Shown here: piece by piece, positions 28,901 through 36,206 of the stretch
Layout: every line of letters begins with the position of its first letter
Numbering within the stretch: position 1 is the stretch's first letter
DNA from: a bacterium
Lineage (GTDB): Bacteria; Auribacterota; Auribacteria; Auribacterales; Auribacteraceae
Assembly: GCA_024233545.1 (NCBI GenBank)
Contig: JACKPL010000005.1
Coordinates: 62,001-126,000, forward strand
Reading direction: 5' to 3'
Length of the DNA stretch: 64,000 nucleotides
Made by a program: the position numbers and the translations under genes
Notes under the pieces: generated by a model
The model's database searches: none
Seen by the model: the letters and a program-made list of their open reading frames with translations, nothing else
Told to the model about the DNA's origin: nothing

Positions 28901-30521
28901 GAATGCAAACTCAGCAGAAGATATCCGCCCGCTCATGTTTAACGCAGTTGCATCAACGGATAATGTATCGGGAAAGGCACAGGTAGAGTTTAATACCGAA
29001 ACGTATTTTCTCAAAGTGAGACACGGCGATTCATTGCATTTGTATACCAGCGATGGAAATACCGTTGATGCAGAATTAGTACATGTGGGGCATCATTCCA
29101 TAACCGTTATACCGGATAAGACACTCGATTGGAACAGTGTAACCGGCTTTAAAGAACGGCAGGACGAATTACCCTATGAACGAATGAAGGATAATCTACT
29201 TACTTTTATACAGCGTGAAATTCCTCTCAAACGGTATTTATTGAACGATAAACCGGAAGAAATTTCTAAAGACGGTAAAAAGAAAAAAATTGTATCTGCT
29301 TCTCTTGATGAATATCAATATTCAGCAGTCCAAGGTGCAGTAATCAATAATGATATATTTATTGTTCACGGGCCGCCGGGTACTGGTAAAACAGTTACAA
29401 TTGCTCATATGGTAAAAGAACTGGTAAACGATGGAAAACGAGTTATGCTTTCTGCTCTTACAAACCGGGCAGTCGATGCAATTCTTAGAAAAATCGTTGA
29501 GCTTAATACAAACGGGAGGTTTATCGAGGAAAGCGAAATAGCGCGTATTGGTCGTTCTTCTATGGTGGAGCCGGCATTCCATAGGATGATGCTTGGCGAA
29601 AATATGTCTACACATTGTATTGCCGCCTTGATACAGAACAAAAAAATTGTTTTACTGACTGCGGCGAGTATCCGCCCTGCGTTGTTTTGGGAAGAGTTTG
29701 ATGTAGGGATTGTCGATGAAGCAAGCCAAATGCTCGAACCATTTACACTTGGTGTTGCGAATCACGTAAAAGCCCTGATTTTAGTCGGTGATAACCAACA
29801 GCTTCCTCCTATTATCACCGATGCTGAAACGGCAAAAAATGGGTTGCGGGTCAGTTTATTCGAACGGTTGAAACAACAGTATCAGAATTACTGTTCATCA
29901 CGAGTAGTTATGCTGAAAAATCAATATCGAATGAATAAAAAATTGATGGAGTTCCCATCGAAAACATTTTATGACGGCGAATTGCATATTGGCAATGAGC
30001 GGATTTCAAATGCAGAGTATGACTTAAATATCCATGCGGTTGCTCACAAGCCGGTTTGGATACAAAAAGCGCTTATTCCAAATAATGTACTGGTATTTCT
30101 TAATATCAAACATCCGCTCAATTCCACAGAACTGTTTACAAATGTTGCGTATATATGTGATTTGATTGTCCATGGTTTTAGTGTGTGCGGCGTAGATTTT
30201 TCGGACATCGGTATAATATCGCCGTACCGCAATGAAGTGGCTCTATTGCGCAAATCCTTGCCGTATGATACCCTTGTTATCGATACGGTGGATAGGTTTC
30301 AAGGCTCGGATAGAAAAGTTATCATCCTTTCGTGTGCGCAAAAAGAAGGAGAAGCCGCACAATTGCTAATCGACCCGAATCGATTGAACGTTGCCTTGAC
30401 ACGCGCTAAAACAAAAATGATTATTGTCGGTTCTCTGCCGTTTAAAGGAGAGAAAAATCTGCTGTTGGAAAAATTTATTACATATATTAAACAAAATGGT
30501 ATAATTATTGATTGTGAATAA
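25923..30521 (+). CDS. addA: AddA/RecB-like helicase-nuclease fused to a UPF1/SMUBP2-type SF1B helicase
   Basis: About 1532 aa with three modules. (1) A UvrD/AddA SF1A helicase, residues 1-700: Walker A AGAGTGKTETI at about 23, VDEFQDTNHAQY at about 241, GDKRQAIYQWRGADP at about 270, LHRAKGLEFP at about 575, YYVGITRARDRLYI at about 650. (2) A RecB-type nuclease, about 730-930: FSCSSLQELEKNPYEYY, GTLIHETIEEFH, and NGQIDRLYI then ILDFKTG. (3) After a beta-rich linker, an SF1B helicase from about 1120 to the end: HGPPGTGKTVTI, VDEASQMLEP, GDNQQLPP, NQYRMNKKL, DRFQGSDRK and NVALTRAKTKM. AddA or RecB normally ends at the nuclease. The start at 25923 has AAGGGA upstream; ATG 25905 is an alternative. 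The fusion has no internal stop or frameshift. Confidence 0.88.
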   Translation: MHPNESQQAIINAPVYQPLLITAGAGTGKTETIIRRYGSLITQHNLKCEHILLLTFTNKAANEMKERLVRNGMLSFLEKNTAWVHTFHAFCSRLLKEEAPYINISSDFEPLAQSEQTILFQQVYAEFLALEGDFSEFGNVVKHLSLKDMKNFEQKCLITIEKLRDNVIFPDEYRTLCADTDNQKAYALKKIIGTLYKRFDAMMAENSCKDFSKLIADVIRLLRENQAVREKYKNKFHYIMVDEFQDTNHAQYQLLRLLAQSQCANLTLVGDKRQAIYQWRGADPGNIDDFEKSINTISLKSMTINYRSCPSIVKYANRFLDGSPYAHMEDISSYLPYDTVSEPVITLFEHDVSEAEYAASEIAALLKKGYVPSDIVLLFRTVKNRAKLFEKALAHRGIPFYTSGSNIFFDRSEIHDLIAYFKLIVNPFDKNALIRILLRPPYGLSDAQLYALQKESEKNSSSFFEAVSMKKELAHLSKSILDLYGSAEALSLPDVYFAVCKHTRFLFGAYMDKSQSINVRESLSRMVALLQRFSTKNQGHGMAEFLDYFAYALHSEQDSEELELLQASNCVRLMTLHRAKGLEFPCVFLSDIKIPAFSSLNSDFKRRIATEQSFLFDKTFEHVHFKGMEGYDKLKEELVAEQINESIRLYYVGITRARDRLYITGKDVDAFRAPLITSPDIQWKETFEIPEVYSEPPNSKNEAIEEIISQAYRIKCRIASGEKTPVRVPVIRFSCSSLQELEKNPYEYYLRHILHVPVIVENMPKTGNNIQWKELGTLIHETIEEFHAASRQTTLLQIAFEKSRDNVVLKKYRNLIEEPLKYYETLEYSTHNAAGFYAEFPFTVTYETPEVSIELNGQIDRLYIQNEHCKILDFKTGFLGSRDDYILQMASYAFACSRLFPVKTIETELIFLHQKQRETITFSIGELEHYKQRIVQCAKKIMNKDFKHDSTIHLHSANALEYGKEHSGVAFQNQESYYRHFYELLITEQSAVRNANSAEDIRPLMFNAVASTDNVSGKAQVEFNTETYFLKVRHGDSLHLYTSDGNTVDAELVHVGHHSITVIPDKTLDWNSVTGFKERQDELPYERMKDNLLTFIQREIPLKRYLLNDKPEEISKDGKKKKIVSASLDEYQYSAVQGAVINNDIFIVHGPPGTGKTVTIAHMVKELVNDGKRVMLSALTNRAVDAILRKIVELNTNGRFIEESEIARIGRSSMVEPAFHRMMLGENMSTHCIAALIQNKKIVLLTAASIRPALFWEEFDVGIVDEASQMLEPFTLGVANHVKALILVGDNQQLPPIITDAETAKNGLRVSLFERLKQQYQNYCSSRVVMLKNQYRMNKKLMEFPSKTFYDGELHIGNERISNAEYDLNIHAVAHKPVWIQKALIPNNVLVFLNIKHPLNSTELFTNVAYICDLIVHGFSVCGVDFSDIGIISPYRNEVALLRKSLPYDTLVIDTVDRFQGSDRKVIILSCAQKEGEAAQLLIDPNRLNVALTRAKTKMIIVGSLPFKGEKNLLLEKFITYIKQNGIIIDCE

Positions 30522-30525
30522 AAAA

Positions 30526-30578
30526 GTTACCGTATTCTCTAATTTATTTACTTAAGTGCAAACCCAGATTGCGGTAAC
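30526..30578. repeat. 7-bp inverted repeat downstream of the helicase-nuclease gene
   Basis: GTTACCG (30526-30532) and CGGTAAC (30572-30578) are perfect inverted copies 39 nt apart in the 157-bp gap before the TPR gene. No T-tract follows, so it does not look like a terminator. It may be an operator or chance. Nothing else recognisable lies in this gap. Confidence 0.3.
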
Positions 30579-30678
30579 AACAGAAGATTTGAAAGTGTAA
30601 TCAGAGAAATGGTTATACAAAAAAAATAAGAGTTTCCCGTTCAATCTAGCGAGCGGAAAACTATAAATGGTGGTTTAA

Positions 30679-31938
30679 ATGAAAAAATTTTTTGCACAAA
30701 AAAAATTACTTGCCATATTAAAAACCCGGCAACTTTCACCTTCAATAAAGTATGAAATAAAACAGCTCATTAGAAATGCTCGTATGGATCGCCAGACAAT
30801 TATTGATACGGTGTATCAAGCGATTGAATTTTGGGATGAGTTACGTGAATATGAGAATTCTACCGCTCTTGAGAAGTATTTTCTTTCAAATATTAAATTT
30901 GAAGAATCTTCAGTGCCAGTGCCGCAGAAAGAAGAAGAGCTGGAGAGCGGTTCGGATGAATCGTTTGAACCCGATACTCATTCGTTTCCCGATGATGTTC
31001 AGAGAGTAAACCTTGTTACAGAAGCGGCAGATGAAAACGAAACATTTTTTGACGATGATGTTTACTATTCAGGATTATTTAAAAAAACCGATGTGCGAAG
31101 GTTTAAAGATTATTTAGTGTTGGGTGAAGACGAATATGACAACAAACGAAATAAAGTTTTATTTCGTGTCTGTTTTCTCTTTTCACTGCCTATCAGTGTT
31201 GCGGCGGTTTTTATAATCGATGTTATCCTGCAATTGTTTTCTGTTCATCTAAACCAATTATATTATATCCCTGTGATAGCTCTCGTTGCTATAGGGTTGG
31301 CATTTATTGAATACATTATACTTGAACCGCGCGACCTTACATGGACATATGATAGAGTGATTACCTACATGTATACACTTTCGGTGGTTTATCTATGCAT
31401 TATTTTATGCGGAGGGGTTGTTGCGTACACGTTCTGGAGGGGCGGGCAAAACAATACCGAGAAAAAATTTTATTTCAGGACGGATAATTTTGAGGAATAT
31501 GTAAAACTGCACCCTGAACAGCCTGAAGGGCATATGAAATTAGCGTTTGCATATATGAGCAACGATGAACATAAGAAAGCCCTTGATGAAATTAATGTCG
31601 CATTGACACTAGACCCGAATATCGACGAAGCAGTTGACCTTGAGCGGGCAATTGTCGGGATTTATATTATCAATAAAGAATCCGTCATCCATTTTTCCAA
31701 CGGGATGCTCTATAAATTCATAAATCAAGATGCTTCAGCTCTTGCCGAATTTCAGGAATCGGTAAAATTATATCAAGGGTTCGGCGCGGCGCATTTTTAT
31801 CTTGGCGTTATTTATTTTTCGCGCCGTGATTATCAAAAAGCATGGGAACATGCTACACGAGCCCGCGATCTCGAATATGAACGGGCGAAAGAACTCATCT
31901 TTGAACTTCAAAAATATTTTCAACTGCCGCCGATGTAA
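30679..31938 (+). CDS. TPR-containing membrane protein of unknown function
   Basis: 419 aa. The N terminus is basic and cytoplasmic (KKFFAQKKLLAILKTRQLS), followed by an acidic low-complexity stretch. Three hydrophobic helices (about residues 155-255: VLFRVCFLFSLPISVAAVF, YYIPVIALVAIGLAFIEYI, VVYLCIILCGGVVAYTF) lead to a C-terminal set of tetratricopeptide repeats (HPEQPEGHMKLAFAYMSN; DASALAEFQESVKLY; AAHFYLGVIYFSRRDYQKAW). A scaffold role is likely, but no partner is evident. Convergent with cheW, 29 bp apart. Confidence 0.8.
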   Translation: MKKFFAQKKLLAILKTRQLSPSIKYEIKQLIRNARMDRQTIIDTVYQAIEFWDELREYENSTALEKYFLSNIKFEESSVPVPQKEEELESGSDESFEPDTHSFPDDVQRVNLVTEAADENETFFDDDVYYSGLFKKTDVRRFKDYLVLGEDEYDNKRNKVLFRVCFLFSLPISVAAVFIIDVILQLFSVHLNQLYYIPVIALVAIGLAFIEYIILEPRDLTWTYDRVITYMYTLSVVYLCIILCGGVVAYTFWRGGQNNTEKKFYFRTDNFEEYVKLHPEQPEGHMKLAFAYMSNDEHKKALDEINVALTLDPNIDEAVDLERAIVGIYIINKESVIHFSNGMLYKFINQDASALAEFQESVKLYQGFGAAHFYLGVIYFSRRDYQKAWEHATRARDLEYERAKELIFELQKYFQLPPM

Positions 31939-31967
31939 TATAAGGACATGAATAAATAATAGTGGTA

Positions 31968-32420
31968 TCAGGCGTCGGCAGTAGTGTCGGAAAAAAGTTT
32001 TTTCATATCAAGAAGCAGGATTAACCGGTTTGCAATATGGGCTATGCCGAAGAATAAGTGTGCATTCGCATTAGTGCTAGACAATGGTAGGTCGTCGACG
32101 GTATCTTTACTAATGTGTATTACTTCAGATACAGAATCTACAATCAGCCCGTTCAGTTTGTTTTGTACGTCAACAACGATGATGAGTTGATTATCTGCAT
32201 TGTTGGTGGAACATGAATCTATACGCATTGCGAGATCGATTACAGGAATTATCGAACCTCTCAGGTTAATCAAACCTTTAATATATGCGGCGGCTCGAGG
32301 AACATACATGATAGAACCGCGTTCTATTATCTCCCGCACATGTGAGATTGGGATACCATATTCCTCTGTTCCCAATGAAAAAATGACAATATCTAAATCT
32401 GCAATGGTGTGAGACGGCAT
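31968..32420 (-). CDS. cheW: CheW-like adaptor domain protein
   Basis: 150-aa single CheW domain. Signatures are DIVIFSLGTEEYGIPISHVREI at the N terminus, AYIKGLINLRGSIIPVIDL in the middle and the PxxxRL-like end IANRLILLLDMKKLF. CheW links CheA kinases to chemoreceptors. No cheA, mcp, cheY or flagellar gene is in this window, so the partner is elsewhere or this is a non-chemotaxis scaffold. Its start is preceded by AAGGACAGAGGAT. It lies 46 bp downstream of the DUF6178-like gene on the same strand, so the two probably share a transcript. Confidence 0.9.
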   Translation of the reverse strand: MPSHTIADLDIVIFSLGTEEYGIPISHVREIIERGSIMYVPRAAAYIKGLINLRGSIIPVIDLAMRIDSCSTNNADNQLIIVVDVQNKLNGLIVDSVSEVIHISKDTVDDLPLSSTNANAHLFFGIAHIANRLILLLDMKKLFSDTTADA

Positions 32421-32466
32421 ATCCTCTGTCCTTGTTTATTCACTATACTATTCGGCAGGATGGTGC

Positions 32467-34248
32467 TTAAGATGAATAAAAATGCTCTATCCACAATGAT
32501 TTAAATATGATGATATCGAAAAAATGGTCTTGAGTTGCCTCAAGGTATTCCTGTTCAAGATGAGAAAAGCAGGATGTCACGAATTTCTTTAGGAAGATGT
32601 CGTTTATAGGGTAGATTGCCTCACTGAAGGCATTGATTGCATTGGTGCTTATGAGTTCAATGGAATAATTGGATTGAGGGAAATCCGGTGAAAAAATCGT
32701 ATCAAGAAAGATTTTTACAGTATTGAAATTAAGCGGTTTAACAGCCCATTGCCCTGTGAAGGTTTTATGTGCGTATCCCGTGAGAAAGAGCGTCGCGTAA
32801 GTCTTGTTTATTCCTTCATCAAGAAGTGAAGACGATGTGGAATAATCGGGAAACCGCAAACCGAGCCGATTGACTATCAGATCATGAATAAAAAGAGCAT
32901 ATTGTATCGATTCTTCGGTGCGTTTTAGTTCAGCAATCGTTTTAAAATCACTGTACTGAGAGAGCGATTCGGTATTTCCCGTATAAAATTGGGGTTTAGC
33001 TTTGGTGATGCCGACAAGTATTTCATGGAGCGGTGAACCGAACCCTAAAAAAGAATTGTTCATTGTTGTATAAACCATATTGAGCCGCGCTTTATAAGAA
33101 CTTTGCAATGCGGCGATTTTGCTCCATCCTATTGAAAACAAATGTTCAAACCAATATGACTTTAGAATTGCCTCGCCTGATTCAAGTTTTTTTTCGGCAA
33201 GTGTTTCAAGCCCAATATTAGCAATACCGACAGCTTTAAATACTTTATTCTTAAATGAGGAGTGGTCGGAAAGGGCAAATTGGTCTGCGACGAGAATTTT
33301 ATTCGCAAGATGTGCAATACTTAAACTGAATTCTTCCAAAAACGAAGAATCATGTATTTGTTCGAGGACGGTTTTAATATAGAGCGTATTATTTGTGCCG
33401 AGGCGAATGGGATAAAAACTTTTTAATGACGAATCATGATTTTTAGAAAGAACAGTACCTTTTTTAGGAAGCGATTCAATTTCTTTATCGGATATAAATC
33501 GGTAAATTTCCGAAGCATCATCCAATTCGGGAATGCCTTTATCAGCGAGTCGCCGTTGGGTGGAATGATAAGTTTCGTATTCGAGTTCGGTGTCTAGCCC
33601 CCAAATAATGTTTTCCATAATCATGGCGTAATAATGAGTATCATGAGCAATGAGTGTTCGAAGGAGCTTTCTCATTGTTGCTTCTGTGCCTTTATGCGGG
33701 AAAAAACAAAAATAAACACCATCCAATGTGAAATCGGGGAGCCCCTCTATCGATTCTCCATAATCATCGGTTCCTTCATGCGGCTTATGTACGGCAACAA
33801 ATTGTTTGAGTGTTAAAATCAAAAGTTCGAAATCAAATGTTTTGAACCACTGAATAATTTTTTTTGAGCCGCTTCGTGAAAGAACGTTTAACCAACGTGC
33901 AATTTTTTTGAGCTCAAGTTTATCAGTGTGCCACCATTCAATGTCAAAAATGAAATGCGTTTGTTCGGGTGATGAGTATTTAAATAAAGGAAACGAGTGC
34001 TTTATGCCGCTTTCTTTAATTGTCCAATATAATTCTTCTTCCGAAATATGCCGGATAATTTTTTTTGGTGAAGGGAATAATGAAAGCATTTTCATTCGGT
34101 TTTTGGGGTCGGTTGTGAGAAATAATTGCAGTTGCTTCTCGTATGACAGCGAATTGATATAGCGAACTGCAGAAGCTCGTTTAGCTGTTAGCAAGCGGTT
34201 GCTTATTGTTGTAAGGTGTTCTATGGAGAATGTATTCTTTTTTCCCAT
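32467..34248 (-). CDS. DUF6178-like protein, unknown function
   Basis: 593 aa, soluble, helix-rich. The N-terminal 150 residues carry repeated short helical motifs (RAYINSLSYEKQLQLF-like, then HISEEELYWTIKESGIKH and PEQTHFIFDIEWWHTDKL), a pattern I associate with DUF6178 proteins of Deltaproteobacteria and with MgtE-N/HEAT-like repeats. A conserved central block reads LPDFTLDGVYFCFF. No catalytic motif, signal peptide or membrane span is visible. The family assignment is from memory of its motifs. It is co-oriented with cheW. Confidence 0.7.
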   Translation of the reverse strand: MGKKNTFSIEHLTTISNRLLTAKRASAVRYINSLSYEKQLQLFLTTDPKNRMKMLSLFPSPKKIIRHISEEELYWTIKESGIKHSFPLFKYSSPEQTHFIFDIEWWHTDKLELKKIARWLNVLSRSGSKKIIQWFKTFDFELLILTLKQFVAVHKPHEGTDDYGESIEGLPDFTLDGVYFCFFPHKGTEATMRKLLRTLIAHDTHYYAMIMENIIWGLDTELEYETYHSTQRRLADKGIPELDDASEIYRFISDKEIESLPKKGTVLSKNHDSSLKSFYPIRLGTNNTLYIKTVLEQIHDSSFLEEFSLSIAHLANKILVADQFALSDHSSFKNKVFKAVGIANIGLETLAEKKLESGEAILKSYWFEHLFSIGWSKIAALQSSYKARLNMVYTTMNNSFLGFGSPLHEILVGITKAKPQFYTGNTESLSQYSDFKTIAELKRTEESIQYALFIHDLIVNRLGLRFPDYSTSSSLLDEGINKTYATLFLTGYAHKTFTGQWAVKPLNFNTVKIFLDTIFSPDFPQSNYSIELISTNAINAFSEAIYPINDIFLKKFVTSCFSHLEQEYLEATQDHFFDIIIFKSLWIEHFYSS

Positions 34249-34287
34249 TGCGAATCTCAGAAGTGGTGGTTTGGTAAAAACGCAAAT

Positions 34288-34316
34288 AGTGTATCACAGA
34301 TAAGCTCATTTTGAAA
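34288..34316 (-). promoter_or_regulatory. possible promoter of the DUF6178-cheW pair
   Basis: On the minus strand TTTCAA (34316-34311) and TACACT (34293-34288) are 17 bp apart, with TG one base before the -10 (extended -10). The gap between the aldo/keto reductase stop and this gene's start is 89 bp. Confidence 0.35.
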
Positions 34317-34337
34317 TGGATATGTTATTTAGAAAAA

Positions 34338-35288
34338 TTATAAAATCAGATGTGCAATACTTCTTTCGAACAATGAAAAATCATCTGAAGAGAAAAGCGG
34401 ATTGTCCAATGCGGAAAAGTTCTCTTCAGCTTGTTTCCGGTTTCTTGTGCCGATCAATGCACATGTTAGCTCCGGTTGGGAAATAGTCCATTCGATACAC
34501 AATTGTGCAAGAGAACATTTTTTTTGTGCGGCAAAAGAAGAAAGTATTTCGACAATTTTTAAATTGCGGTCAAACTGTTCGCCTTTGAATGCCGGATCGC
34601 TGTAGCGGCTGTCGGTTTTATTAAATACCGAACGATGTGTGAATTTTCCAGTGAGAAGCCCTTTGCATAATGTGCCGTAAGCCAAGACAGACAGATTGTT
34701 TTTTGTGCAGAAAGGAAAAAGCGTATGTTTGTTTTGCTGTTCGAGGAGATTGAAAGGCATTTGAATGCTTTGAAGATGATAGTGTTTTATAATCTTTTCA
34801 ATGCGGTTTACCGAATAGTTGCATACACCGAATGAACGAATTTTCCCTTCTTTTTGTAGTCTGGACAGAGTCGACATTGTTTCAATAAGCGAAGTATTGT
34901 CATCAGGCCAGTGTACTTGATAGATGTCGATATAATCGGTATTCAAGCGGCGTAACGATTGGTCTATTTCAGCGAGAATTCTTGCCCGCGAACAATTTTT
35001 GCGAATCCGGTGTTTTTCGTCCCATTCCAATCCGAATTTTGTTGCGATGAGTACAGCATCCCTTTTGCCATATTGTTTAAGTGTAGCACCGATAATTTCT
35101 TCTGCCCTGCCGAATCCGTAGATAGGAGCGGTATCAATTAAGTTTACGCCGTGGTCGAATGCGCACAGAAGCGCTTCTTGCGAATCGCGGTCGGATGTGC
35201 CGCCCCACATCCATCCTCCCATAACCCACGTTCCTATTCCGAGCGGCGAAACCAAAAACGGAGGGTTATGTAATGTACGGTACTGCAT
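34338..35288 (-). CDS. aldo/keto reductase
   Basis: 316-aa (alpha/beta)8 barrel NADPH-dependent oxidoreductase. The catalytic tetrad is visible: Asp in NLIDTAPIYG, Tyr in the same segment (APIYGFGRAEEI), Lys in LIATKFGLEW and His in YQVHWPDDN. The cofactor end is ALIGTRNRKQAEENF. The closest well-known type is the YajO/Tas-like general aldo/keto reductase; the substrate cannot be read from sequence. It lies 35 bp downstream of comF on the same strand. Confidence 0.92.
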   Translation of the reverse strand: MQYRTLHNPPFLVSPLGIGTWVMGGWMWGGTSDRDSQEALLCAFDHGVNLIDTAPIYGFGRAEEIIGATLKQYGKRDAVLIATKFGLEWDEKHRIRKNCSRARILAEIDQSLRRLNTDYIDIYQVHWPDDNTSLIETMSTLSRLQKEGKIRSFGVCNYSVNRIEKIIKHYHLQSIQMPFNLLEQQNKHTLFPFCTKNNLSVLAYGTLCKGLLTGKFTHRSVFNKTDSRYSDPAFKGEQFDRNLKIVEILSSFAAQKKCSLAQLCIEWTISQPELTCALIGTRNRKQAEENFSALDNPLFSSDDFSLFERSIAHLIL

Positions 35289-35323
35289 AGCGTCTGCATT
35301 CTTTTTTTAATTGCATGGTTTGA

Positions 35324-36082
35324 CTATTCATTGTTTGCAAGTGTTAAGGTTAAAATTGTTTGTGCTCCGCCTTCAAAAAGAGCGTGTGAAGCATAGTATA
35401 ATGTACTTCCTGTCGATCGTACATCATCAAGCAGAATAATGTTTTTCCCTGAAATATTTCCTTTTTTTGAGAGATAGAATATATCCTTTAAATTTAATAA
35501 ACGGTGTGAACGGTCTAATGATGTTTGTGAAAAACGATGGTTTTTTCTACGAAGGATGGTGGTATTAGCCGGAATACCAAAGTGTTGTGCTATATATTTT
35601 GCAATCAATTCTATCTGATTGAAACCGCGTTCTCGTAACTTTGCCGGTGCAAGGGGAACGGGTATTATGCATTCATAGCCGGTCTTAAAGAGAATCTTTT
35701 GTATAGATAAAAACGCTACCATATATTTTCCGAGTAAATCTGCCAAAAACATATTACGCTGATATTTATAAAGATGAAGTAAGTTCTTAAGGGTGCCGTC
35801 GTATTTTCCGGCATACATAAACCGCAGTGGCGGCGTAGGTTTATTCCGGCAGTCCGGGCATTTGTATGGTGCAGGAGAAGTGTCGTTGGCGGGTTTCCCG
35901 CATATCGAACATGATAGCTGAAGTGCACTAAATAATTCAGCATATGTCGTTTGATTGAGGTGAGTTAACGGAAAAGCGGATAGATAGTCGCCGCTTATCT
36001 GACAGCGATGAGGGAAAAATACATTGATTGTTTCATGGAAAAATTGAGATATGTCAATCATGGCGTTATTGTGTAATATCAT
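35324..36082 (-). CDS. comF: ComF-family phosphoribosyltransferase
   Basis: 252 aa. Two zinc-type CxxC pairs near the N terminus (CSICGKPAND and CPDCRNKP) are followed by a phosphoribosyltransferase fold with the PRPP-binding loop IILLDDVRSTGSTLYYAS and the family block PLAPAKLRERGFNQIELIA. ComF takes part in DNA uptake in naturally competent bacteria; many non-competent species keep it. The start could be ATG 36061 (MIDISQFFHE), seven codons in; neither start has a strong ribosome site. Divergent from leuS. Confidence 0.88.
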   Translation of the reverse strand: MILHNNAMIDISQFFHETINVFFPHRCQISGDYLSAFPLTHLNQTTYAELFSALQLSCSICGKPANDTSPAPYKCPDCRNKPTPPLRFMYAGKYDGTLKNLLHLYKYQRNMFLADLLGKYMVAFLSIQKILFKTGYECIIPVPLAPAKLRERGFNQIELIAKYIAQHFGIPANTTILRRKNHRFSQTSLDRSHRLLNLKDIFYLSKKGNISGKNIILLDDVRSTGSTLYYASHALFEGGAQTILTLTLANNE

Positions 36083-36206
36083 CCTAAACAGATTTTTTGT
36101 TTTGATTACGATTTCATCTAGTATAGAATATTACTTGTTTCATGCGATAAACGGAATTGTTTTATTATATTTTCATATTTCAAAGGAAGACGAAGGAGAC
36201 AACTCA

